A stretch of 58,911 nucleotides of DNA, taken from Burkholderiales bacterium RIFCSPLOWO2_12_FULL_61_40. Lineage in GTDB: Bacteria; Pseudomonadota; Gammaproteobacteria; Burkholderiales; Burkholderiaceae_C. Below the pieces are notes generated by a model, which saw only the letters and a list, made by a program, of their open reading frames with translations, was not told the DNA's origin and ran no database searches. Where the stretch lies: contig MESI01000078.1 of assembly GCA_001770935.1 (NCBI GenBank), positions 1 through 58,911 of the forward strand, read 5' to 3'. Of this stretch, positions 16,401 through 28,400 are shown piece by piece (position 1 is the first letter of the stretch; the number at the start of each line of letters is the position of its first letter). Both the position numbers and the translations under genes were made by a program.

Positions 16401-19400
16401 TGGCTGCCCAGGGTGGGGGCGGTGTTGCCAAAGCCGATCAGATCGAATGACAGGTTGACCGCCACCGTGCCGTCCGCGTTGCGGGCCATGCCCGAGAGGT
16501 CTACCAGGTAGGTGCGGCTGCCGTCCAGATTGGTGACGTGGGTGACGCCACTGGCGGCGAGTTCGGCGCCGTTGGCTTGCAGGTTGAGCAAGGCGTCGGT
16601 GTGGGTCAGGCCAATCGGGCCGGTGAGGGCGGCACCGGTGTCGGCGTTGAGCAGGGCTACCTCGAAGGCGTCGTCGGGGCCGCTGGCTGCATCGTCCAGG
16701 GACAGCTTGGACAGGGTGAAGCTCAGGTAGCGGTCTTGGGATCCGACCATGAAGACCTGGTTGAGGCGGGTTTGGCTGGTGGCGCTCTCCAGCAGGGTGG
16801 CGCCGGTCGTGCCGTTTCCATCGGCTGCGCCCGCGCTGACGCTGCCTTGGGTGGACCAGTCTTGCAGGCTGGCCAGGTTGCCGCCTTGCAGGGTGGGGTT
16901 GGCGGCGAAGAGGGCTTGGCTACCTTGTGCTTGACCGCTTGCGCCAGCGCTGTCCTCGGGTCTGCGGCCCAGGGTGAGGCGGCCTATGAGCAGTGCGCCC
17001 AGGGGGAGCGAGGGCAGCGGTGAACCAGGCTGTGCGGGGTCTGCTGGCGCATTGCTGGCCTGGAGTTGGGCCACCAGTTGGCCCATGAGGCTGAGTTCCT
17101 CGGCGCTGGGCAGGCGGCGCTCTCCCGGCTGCAGGGTGGCGGCCATGTAGTCGCCGCTGTCAGCGCTGTGGTCCAGGCCCAGGGCGTGGCCGTATTCATG
17201 TAGCAGGACACTGAGCAGGTCCATCTGGCCTGCGGCGTCGCTGCCGGCCTTGGCTTGCCAGAGCTTGGGGTTGCTGGTGGGCAGAAAGTCGTCGGTGTTG
17301 TCCAGGGGGGTGGGGTCTGTGTACCAGCCGTGGCCGGCGGCGGTGGTGTCTAGGGTGATGGTGGCGTTTGCGCCCTCGCCTGTTGTCTCGCCGACGGAGG
17401 ATCCGGGGAGGTCGGCAAGCGTCAGCGAAATTCCACTGGCTTGGGAAAGCAAGGCCGACAGTTGCGCATTTGCCAACCATGTCTCTGATGTCCCATTAGG
17501 AGCGTCTGACAGGCTAAAACGCCGGCTTTCGCAGACCTGTCCACCGAAAGACTCGGCCGCTGGAATCGAGAGCAGGTTGAAAACAACTTTGAACTTTTGT
17601 CCTTTGACTTCGACTTGGTAGACCACCTTGTCTGGTCCGTAATAGGACGGGGTTCCGTCGGGGTTGCGTTCAGTGACTGAATAACCATACGACTCGGATC
17701 CGGGCCTCCTAAGTCCACGATCAACAATTCCATGCTTTGGCTGTTGAAGTATTGAATATTTAATGTCCTTGTCCAGATCAAGTGGAGGCGACCAAATGCG
17801 TGTATTGGGATCCTCTCTAAAGCCCATATATGCCAAGACATTTTCAGCTCTATCGATATTCGCATACCCACGAACATCCAAACACGAAGTAATAACCTTC
17901 CTAAACCCTGGCTCATCGCTTAGTTGAACATTCCCCCATCCGCGCATTTGCACTTGAGCCTTGGCAACAATGACAGGCACATTCGAAAGTGCCTCCGTTA
18001 AAGCAAAGTCAGGGCTTGAAATCATATTGGCATCCTTCAAAGTTTGAGTCGAAACAGTATCCAAAACCGCATCTGTTACCAAATTGTTTCCGGTACTGCG
18101 AATCTCTTGCAAGGTCGGCGGTTTCAAATAAATGTGAAAGTGGTTGTAGTGCTCGGGTGCTGAACCATTGGCAATACCAAGATTACTCAAAACCGCCCGA
18201 ACATTTGCAAAGCTATTCTTGCTGGGGTCGCCGAACAACACTTTGGAAATCAGGCTTTGACCACCAGACCTGAAGAGAGCGTTTTGCACTAAGATTTTGT
18301 CTTCAGCATTGCCACCGCCCGCAGTTATGTGGGCAGTCTGGTCTTCGCGCGTTACCTGGTACAAGGATAGGAAGTCACGCAACGCGTCTTGCTGGAAGTT
18401 GTCTGTCTTGTCAGGCTTACCTGGGGGCTTCTGCTCCTCATTCGGTATTGCCGCATCCCCCGCCCAAGCAATAGCGTTGGCCAAACTCCACCCTGGATTG
18501 GCAACTTGCGTGATTGTTGGGATGTTCTGATCCGTGCGACTCTGGTTCGCATTTCGGCTCACAAGGTCTGCGATACCAAGGTCAAATGCCAAGCCCACGT
18601 CATGTGTCGCGTGCAGCCCGCCAGGTTTTGGTGTCACCCCATGGTTGGCATCGGTTGCGCCATTGAACAGAGCGTTCCGGCTCACGGTCGTTGTAAATTC
18701 CCGAGTTCGCTCTGGCCGCAAGTCCACTGGCGCAAACTCGCGTGCTCGCATCAGATCGCGCAGCCAACTGGTACCGTAGCGCTCCACATTGGTCAATGCA
18801 CTTGAGCCCTTTAGATTGCGAGCATTGTCGTTTTGGCTATTGACCCAACCAGGCAATGCAGGATTCGTCGTTTTTGTGGTAAATAACTCCATCCAATGCG
18901 GCGCGTTGTAAGCATTGAGCCAGTTCAAAGTCAAGGAGCGTTGGGTATCGTTGGCTCCCTTTACTTCAATCTCCCCGTCTGCTCCTGGCGATGCTTTCGC
19001 AAAGCTTGTGGTCGGGCTAATCAATTGTTTCGCGACATTCTGTGCTGTCACTAACGCCTTCTTAGTACCCTCGGTTTGCAGTTGCGTCATATCCGTCTGA
19101 AGCTGCAACATTTTTGTGCGCAATTCACCGATCGCTTGTTCTCGCTGTTCAGCGCTAAGTTGATTATTGGTGATTTGTATGAGCCAATCATCAATCGACA
19201 CGGTTTGATTGGTGATGATGGCCGCATCCGCACCGTTGGCCTCAATCTTGACGGTTACTTTGATCTGACCGAATCCGCTGGCAGTCGTTACTTTCTCCGT
19301 GCTTGAACCAGTACCCGATTGACTTTCGGTTGTATATCGAACGACTTTTTCAAAGAGTTTTAGGGCGTTGGTTTCTTCTGTGCCAAACACACCATCTACT

Positions 19401-22400
19401 GAAAAATTCTGAATGGTGTTTCCAGAGTTTCCTGTTTTCATCGCAGGAAAGCCAAGGTATTTAAGACGTTGTTCTACGCGGTAGACATCGACTATGTCGT
19501 TGACGGCACCGCCCTTGATGCCACCGACCATCTTTTCAGAAAAATCGCTATAGCCCGGATTGTCCAGTGGACGATCACCCACGAATGTAGCTACCCCTTT
19601 GATGTCTGTGGCGTTGAGTGTCAGATCTATGCGTTTGCTTATCCAGTTGTTACCCTCCTTCTCGTTGAAATAAAAGTGAAGGAATGACATTTTTGACGTA
19701 ACGCGGTCGCCAGCACGAAGCTTCTCGATATCCGAGCGCAGATCAGGCTTGGCCCCCCGGTAGTTGTTGTTGGCAACCGGTGCCTCTGCCGTGTCCGTGA
19801 TGTTAGGCACGGCATAGAACACCCCGGTGTCAAAGAAGTTGGCGTTGCCAGCGGTTATCAGTTTGTCCTTGTTTTCAACTTTCTTCGTTACCAGCTTGAA
19901 TCCCGCGCGCGACGGATTCGTCGTGTAACTCTCCATATCGGTAGTGGGCGCCAAGCTGAAATACTTCAATTTTTGATCTTTGGTTTGTTGGACCAAAGTC
20001 TTTTGCACCTCATTGAGACCACCTCCGGGTTCCCCTGGCATGGGAAGACTGTTCAGTTTGCGTGCGACCATTTCCTTCAAATCCACTTCGAACACGTCTC
20101 CCATATTTCCATTGAGTGTCAGCTCATAGATTTCCGGATCAAAGAACGTCCCCACCGGCATTCCCAAATACCCGCCCCCACTGTTGGGGATCAGCAGCTC
20201 CGCGGATGGGTCCAGCTTGATGTGCTTGCTCATGCGGTCTTTGTCGGGGAACTCAATGGCTGCCTTGAGCAAGAGGTCCACGTTCCAGGCGTGGTTTTGG
20301 TTTTCCCTTTGCTGCATGTCAAAGAAGTTGGCGCTGTAGCCGCCCTTGAGCTGGCCTAGCAGCACTTTGCCGTCCGGCGACAGGCTCAGGTTGACGATGC
20401 CGTAGCCGTCCAGGGGCAGGGTGGCCCCCATGAAGACGGGCTCTCCCAGCTTGCCAAACGGGTCCTTCACTATGCCCAGCTTGCCGCCCACGGACACTTT
20501 CTTGGCGCTGGCGCTGCCGCCCAGGGGCGTTGGCGGGCCAAAGGGGGTGAGCTGCGCGAACATGGGTGCCTCGAACATGGCCTGCGCGTACGTGTCCAGG
20601 AAGGCGTAGTTGTCGTCCGACACGATGGCGTATTCCACGCCGTCTTTTTCCACCAGCACCGCGCTTTGGGCGCGCTGGATGTTGAGGCGGTCACGCTGGA
20701 TGGCATTGTGCGGCTGGCGCAACTCAATGCGGCTGAGCTTGGCACCTGTGATGTGCTTGTCGGCGTCGCGCTTGATCACCAAGGTGCCCAGGCCCGCGCT
20801 GTTGTCCGCCACGTTGGCAACCAGGAAGTGGTCGGGGTCGTTGGTGGCGGTAATGGTTTGCGGCGACTTGCCTACGGACGCGGGCAGGTCTGCCTTGAGG
20901 GGCGCTGCGATTTTTCCAGTTTTCAGGTCCAGGGTGTTCAGGTCGAACACCAGGATGTCCCCGGGCTCGGATTTGCCGTACAGGCTGGCCCGGTTGGGCT
21001 GCTTGGGTAGCGCCAGCACCAGTGTTTTGCCGTCCGGCCCGGCTGCCATGCCGCTCACGCCCAGGGGCGATTGCTCAATTCCCGTGCCTTTCACGGTGAT
21101 GGGCTGGTTGTACTGCGCACTGGCCGGGTCGGTGTGCATCACCCACAGGCGGGAGTGCGAGGGGGCGGCTCCATAGTTGTTGCCTTCGCCAATGAAGAGC
21201 AGGCTGCCCACCGTGAGCAGGCTGACGATGTTGGTGCCCGTGGGCACGGTGATGGTTTGGAGCTGTTTGTAGCTGAGCGTGTCTATGACAAAGATGCAGC
21301 CATTGCCCGCTACGTAAACTCGGCTGAGGTCGCCCGAGTAGGCCACGGGCTGAACTTTGGTGCCGGTAATGTATTGGCCGTTGAAGTTATTGGGCTGACC
21401 CAGCAGCCCCACCAAGGCGGTGGTGACCAGGGGCTGCTCTTCGCGCATGAAGGTGATGCCGGTGCGGTTGAGCACCGCGGCCATCAGGGGGTGGGGGGCG
21501 ATTTTGAGGGTATTGCCCGCAAATTCCAAAGGGGGCGTATCCGTCAGGTTGCCCGAGCCCGTGAACTCTTGCTGGGATATCTGGCGCACCAGTTGCCAGC
21601 GTACGCTGCCTATGGCGATGTCGGCGGGCGGGGTGACGGTGAGGTCGCCGTTGGTATCGCCCGCAAGGGTTTGCACGTCCCGGGTGGAGCCATCGGCCAG
21701 CAAGGCACGCAGCACGATGCTGCCTTTAAAAAGCCCTGGCGCGCTGTTGTCCAGGGTGATGTGCATTTCGCCCGCATCGTTCACGGATGCCGCGGAGATG
21801 ACTGGCAAGGCCACATTGCCGTTAGGACTGACGACCGTCGGCATGATGCTGGGCAGGTCCAGCTTGAAGTAGTCGTCCACGGGGATGGTGGGAATCACGA
21901 TGTCCCTGGAGAATTGCGGCACGCCAAAGCGGTAGCTGCCTCCGCCCATGGGGCCGGCCATGGTGGCCAGGATGCCGATGACTGCGGATTCAATGTTGGC
22001 GCCCAACATGCCTCCACCCAGGCAAAAGCCCATGCCACCAAATGAGGCCCAGGCGCCAGCGCCTATGCCCAGATCCATGACCCCGCCAATGAGGCCGGGG
22101 ATGCGTTTGCACACCACGTATTCGCCGGAGCTGTCCAGCCCGCCATAAGGCGGGCTGGCGGTGCGGGCGATGAGTTGGCCATTGGCGTCGGCGCCCACAT
22201 AGCCGTTGTCCACCAGCCACCAGGTGTCTTTAAAGCCGCCCTCTGGCACCAGGACCGTGCCTTTGCGGAAGAACAGGACTTCATCGCCCTGCTGTGCGGT
22301 GATACCGGCTTGCACCGGTATGGCCAGTTGCAGGGGGTGAAGGCTGGAAGCATCCCCCATGTCGAGCTTGAAGGCACCCACCGCCTCCAGTACGCCGGGG

Positions 22401-25400
22401 CCGGGAATGGGCAGGCCCGCTTGGGCTTCGATGGCGGTGGTGTCGATGCGCTGGATGGATACCGGCGCGTCCGCCGCCAGGGCGCCGGCGCCGATCAGCA
22501 CGGTCTCGCCCGTGGCACTGCGGACCACGCCGCCCAGGTCCTTCGTCACCGCAATGGTGCGGGGCGCGGGGGTGGCGTCGTCTTCGTCGGTGGCTTGGGC
22601 CGTTTGCACCACCAGGGTGATGTCGCTTTGGCCTATGACTTGTTGGCTGATGGCCCCAAATTCATCCACCATGCTGGCCAGGTGAACGATAGAGATCGTG
22701 ACTTGGCCGTCTTGGTGGGCGCTGATCAGGCCACTCTCGCCCACGGTGGCGATGCTTTCATCGGACACGAGGTAGCGGGTGCCGCTGTCTGGCGTGGGCT
22801 TGGCGTGGCTGATGTCCACTTGTGTCCCCGTATCCGGCTCCAGCAGATGCACCTTGAGCTGGCGCGTGCCGCCGGGCACCAGGGCCAGCGTGCCGGGGTA
22901 GACGTCGGGCTGCACGATAAAGGGCTCGTCGTGCTCGTCACCCTCACCGTCACCCTCATCGTTGCTGCCCCGTGGGTCCGGCGCCGGGGGAGGCGCCTCG
23001 GTGTTGAGGGCCGCCACCGCACGCACCGTGCGTCCATCGGTGTCGATGCGGGTGACGATCACCAGGGCCGCCCCGCTGCCGGTGGCGCGCACCAGGTCGC
23101 GGCTGTCGTCTACCTGTATTGGGGATTGGCCCACCAGGCCCATGCCGCGGAGGTCGGTCTGGTTGAGTGTGAGGTAGCTGCCATTGGCCGAGACATTGAC
23201 ACCCTTTTCATCCGCAAAGTCTGCTGTGGCCCGGATGACTGCTGACGCGCCCGGGCGCAGGGATGGCAAGGGCACCAGGTGGATGGCCAGCAGCTTGGCT
23301 CCACTGACGTTGACCGCCAGTTCTATCGGACTACTGGCCGCAAAGCCGTCGTCCGCCTGCACGGTGAGGGTGGCCTGGCCCACGTAACCCACATCGGGCG
23401 TGAAGAGAATGGATTGCCCATCGCCGCTGAGCTTGGCCGTGCCATGGGTTACGCCCACGATGCGCCAGAAGATGCTGTCGCCTTCCAGGTCCTGGGCCAC
23501 GGTGTTCAGGGGCAGCGTGGTGGCCAGGTCGGTGTGGGTTCGGGTCTGCGGCAGTGTGCTGGCGGCCACCGGGGCCTGGTTGGCCCTGAAGCCGTAATTG
23601 GCGTACAACACCTGGCGGTCGGTCTGGTTGACCAGGGCGTCGCCATTGAGGTCGCCCACAGCATCGCTGTTGGCAGCGGCTTGCTCCCAGGCGGCGCTGT
23701 CGGCACCGTCGATGGTGCCGTCGCGGTTGATGTCTCCGGCAATGGAGATACGCACCTGCGCGCTGCCCGCGCCCGTGATGCGGATGAGCTTGAGGCCCGC
23801 CTCGGTAACACGCAGCAAGGTGGTCTGTTTGCCGTTGAGCGTGGCGGTGCCCAGCACTGTAGCACCGGTGACTTGCAGGGTGCCTTGTGCATCCGCCAGT
23901 GTGCTTTCCAGCGCGATGATGATGGCGCCTTGTGCACCCGGGGTTTTGATGCTGGAGGCCAGTTCGCTCTCGCGCACGGCAAAGGCCAGGGTGGTGGTTT
24001 GGCCGCTTTGCAGGGTGCCGCTCCACTGGTTTTGTGTGCTGTCGTTGACCCAGTTGACTGCGGCGCCCAGGTTGGCGGTGAGGGTGTGGTTGACGGTTTC
24101 TGCCAATGGCTGGCCTGCGGCGTCATATCCGTAAGGGGTGCCGAAGTCGGGTGCGTTCAGGGCGCGCGCCAGGATCAGGCGGTTGGTATTGTCGTAGCGG
24201 TAGACGGTGGTTTTGGCATCGCTGTTAGCTGTGTCTCCAGGGCCAGTAACACGGGTGATGCGCCCTGCACTGTCGCGAATGAAGTCCACGCGTGTCGCGC
24301 TGTCGCCGGTGACTGCAGCGATGCCAGCGTCAGACACCAGCCACTGGGCACCGTCGGCAAAGGTGACGCCAGTGACTTTACCAGCGGCGTCCAGCGTGGT
24401 GCGGGTGCCGTCGGGGCTCGTGAGCGTGTAGCCCGTGGGCACCCAGGGCAGTCCGCTGGCCTGGCTGTAGAGCGTGTGGCCTTGGCGCAGCAAGGCGTCA
24501 GGGGTCGCGTTGGCGCCACTCACCAGGTCTTCTTCGCCATGGGCCTCTAGCGTCCAGCCTTGGCTGGTGCTGAACACGGGGTGCCAGACCAGGGGGGCGC
24601 TGGCATCCGGACCCAGGCGTTCGCTGGGGGTGTCCAGCGTGAAGCTGAGGTAGTTTTGCGCCGCGCCTGCTGTGGCGTAGTCGCTGGGCACCTGGAGCCA
24701 GACGCGGGCACCCGCCCGCCAAGGGGCCACGGCGCCTGTGGCGGTGGATTCGCTTTGGTCGGTGCTCAGGCGGGTATCCAGCGCGGGGATGATCCAGTTG
24801 CCAAACTCCACGGGTGTTCCTGCTCGCGCACCGGCTTTGTCATCCAGGCTGCGGTTCAGGGCGAAGGTGTGCCCACCCAGCACGTAGCTGGCGTCGGTGG
24901 CGATGGTGGCGGAGAGGCTCTTTTGCGCGGTGTCGATGATGACGCGGGCGTCTATCGTGGTGGTGCGCCCTGCCAGGTCCCAGGCGCTCAGGCGCAGCTG
25001 GTACACGCCGTTGGCCCATTGGGCGGGCTCCAGCGTGGCCAGGGTGAGTTGCAGGGTGCTGTCGGTGGCCAAGGCATTTTGCTCGGCCAGGGTTTGCCAA
25101 GCGCTGCTGTTGGCGCCGTTGGGGGTGGCGGGGGCAATTTCGAGCTTGTAGCCCATGAGCTGGCGTTCTTGCAGGCGCATTTGCACCGGCGTGCTTTCGG
25201 TGATGTTGACCGGCGCGCCCAGGACGCTGGCGCCGATGAGCGAGCCCATCCAGGCCAGTGCCGGGGCTTGGGTGTCTGCAGGGTCTTTGACGCGCACGGT
25301 GTGGGTGTGGGTGCTGCCAAAGCCATCGCGGTCAAGGGCGGTGACGCGCAGTTCGATGAGGCCCGGCGCCAGCGGGGTGAGGCGTATGCGCCCTGCACTG

Positions 25401-28400
25401 TCAAGCGTTACGGTCTGCCAAGTGTCCGCGCCCGTGCTGGCGTTGGCTGCATTGTTCGGGTCTTGCAGGGCTGCGCCGCGCGCTTGGACCGTGATGCTGG
25501 CCATGGGGCTGTAGGCGTCGGCACGCACGGTGGCCACGATCACCTGCCCCGGTAGGGCCGGGGTGCTGGGGGTGGTGGAGACAAGTATCTTGGGCGCGTT
25601 GGCGGCAGCGTCGGCAACCGTGCGCACGGTGAATGTGCGGGTGGTGGTGTTGCGGCCATCGCTGACTCTTGCGGTGATCACAAAGTCGCCCACCTGGGCT
25701 GGGCCGGGGGTCCAGTTCAGGGTGTGGGTTTGGGCGTCGAAGCTGGCGCCCTCGGGCAAGCCGGTGAAGCTGATCGCCAGGGCTTGGGTTTGGGCGGTGC
25801 CGTCGTCATCGCTGGCCACGATGTCGCCATTCAAGGCGTTGGCTGCAGTGCTGGCGCCCAGGTGTACCGGGATGGACAGGGTTTGGCCGATGGCGACTGC
25901 ATGGTTGCCCGCAGTGAGGCGGGGCACGCGGTTGACGTCAAACACGCGCACTTGCACGCTTTGCGTGGTGGTGGCCAGCCCATCCGTGGCCTGGAAGGTA
26001 AAGGTGTAGGCCTTGTTGTCCAGGCCTGCGTTGTTGACGATGTCTTGGCCCGGCGTCCATTCAAAGTAGCCGGTATTGCCGTCAAACGAGACACCGGTGG
26101 GAGTGTTCTCATCGTAAATGAGGCTGGTGCGTACCGCATCGGCATCCGCATCGGCACTGCGCAGGGTGAAGCTTAAAAGTTCACCTTCGCTCACCAGTTG
26201 CAGCGGCATGGGCAGGATGCGCGGGGTTTGGTTGAAGTTGGCGACCGCGATTTCAAAGGTGCGGGCCACTTCTGCCATGCCGTCGCTGCCGGTGACCGTA
26301 AAGCGCCACAGGCCGGGCGTACCAGTGCTGAGGTTGTCTTGGGCTGCAAACAGGTCTGGAGTCCAGTTCAGTACGGCACGGGTGCCGTTGCCTGTGCTGT
26401 TGTCATTAGCGGGTACTTGCAGGGTCATGCCGCGTGGCAGGCCCACTGCGCTCCAGTTGATGAGGTCAGTATCTGTGTCGCGGCCAAAGAGTTCAATGCT
26501 CAAAGGGGTGCCTTCGGTGGCGCCCAGCTGCAAGGGCAAGGTGGTGTTGCCGCTGTCGGTGACTTGCACGCTGTTGACCTGCACACCCAAGAGTTCGGGT
26601 GCAGCGTTGGCACTGCGCACCACCACGCGCAAGCGGTGGACGGTGGCGTTGGGCACAGGCGTGGTAGTGCCTTGCTCAAACCCTGCGTCCTGTGGACCCA
26701 GGCCACTATCGGTCACGGTGATGTCAATGTCATGCGGGCCGGCATCGTCGGCTGTGGGGGTCCAGCTCAAGAGGGCCTGACCGTACTGTGTGAGCGCCGT
26801 AAGCGTGGCCCCGATGGGCAATCCGGCGGCGCTGTAGCTGAGGGCGTCCTGGTCCATATCACGAACGTCAATAGCCACCGAAAGCACTTGGCCCACCACG
26901 GCCACCACTTGGCTGGGCGCGGTAATAGTCGGCGCTTCGGTTGGGCTGGTGACCGTGACGATGAAGGACTTGGCCTGGGTCAGCACTTGGTTGATGTTGC
27001 CGTCGCCATCGTCCTGGCTCACGACCGTGATGTGGTAGTCACCACGGTTTCCATCGCTGGGGGCGAAGCGAATCACACCGGATACAGCGCCAGACACTGT
27101 AGACGGATTTTGGGTATAGGTGGCAAAGCTGGGCAAACCAGAGACGGTAAGTTGGACGGCGTTGCCGTCGGCGTCTACTACGCTGACAGGGATTTCAAGC
27201 ACCGCGCCTTTGGCGACAAAGGCGTTGTTGACATCTCCAATATCGGGGGCACGGTTGGCATTGCTGACCACGATGGGCAGGGTGACCTGGCTGATTGCGG
27301 GCGTGCCTGTGCCGTCGCCGTCATCGGTGGCGGTAACGGTGACCGAGTAGGTGCCAGCCTGGGCATAACCGGGAGTCCAAACAATCTCCAAAGTGTCGGC
27401 ATCAAAGCTGGCGCCCTCAGGCAAGCCGGCAACCTGGTACGTCACGGTGGGGGCCGTGGTTTCTGAACCCGAAGCGGTTGTGGTGGCCGCGCCGTTGGGC
27501 GTAAGACGGACTTTGGGCTCGAAGCCTGGGTTGTCTGGGTCAAACGCGAATACGCTGATGCGCAGTGGCTGGCCTTCCACGATGTTCCAGGTTTCAGCGG
27601 CGTCAAAAACAGGCGCACCATTGGCGTTGAGCACGTTAAACACCACGTTGCGCGTCACACTGGTGGTAACCGGTTCGCCCTCGGGCGGCGTGAAGGTGGC
27701 GCTGAGGGTGATGGGCACGGTGTAGTTGCCGTGCTGGGCGTAGTCGGGTGTCCACTCCAGCCAGCCGGTCTCGGAGTTCAGCGTGGCGCCACCGGGCAAC
27801 CAGGGCGCGGAGTATTCCAAGACGATGCTGGTGCCATCGGCTTGCACTAATCCACCTGGCATGTTGCCAGCCAGTTGCAGGGCGTACGTATCCCCTTCGC
27901 GCAGGGTTTGCACGGCCACAGCGCCCAAAGTGGGCTTGGCATAGCCTTGCCCTACCGTGACGTTGAAGTGCTGGGTGGCGGTGGCTTTACCGTCGGTGGC
28001 AATGACAGTGATGTCGTTGTAGCGGCCAGCCTGGTCGTAACCAGGGGTCCAGGTGAGCATGCCGGTGCTGGCGTCAAAGACTGCGCCAGCGGGCAGGTTG
28101 CGCACGGTCAGGGTGAGGCTGTCGCCATCGCCGTCCGCTGCGGTGAGTGGCAGTGACAGGGTTTGGCCCTCTGTCAGGGTGATGTCTTGCAGTGCATCGA
28201 CCGTGGGTGCCAGGTTGCCGCCGATGACGGGAACCTGGAAGCGCTTGGTGGCCACGCCGCCACGGCTGTCTTGCACGCGAACCACAATTTCGCTGTGCGC
28301 CAGGTCGCGTGCGATGGGGGTCCATTGCAAGGTGGCGACCGAATGGTAACCATCGGCGTCCGATGTATAGGCGGTGGGTGCGGTGAGGCTTACGCCTGCG

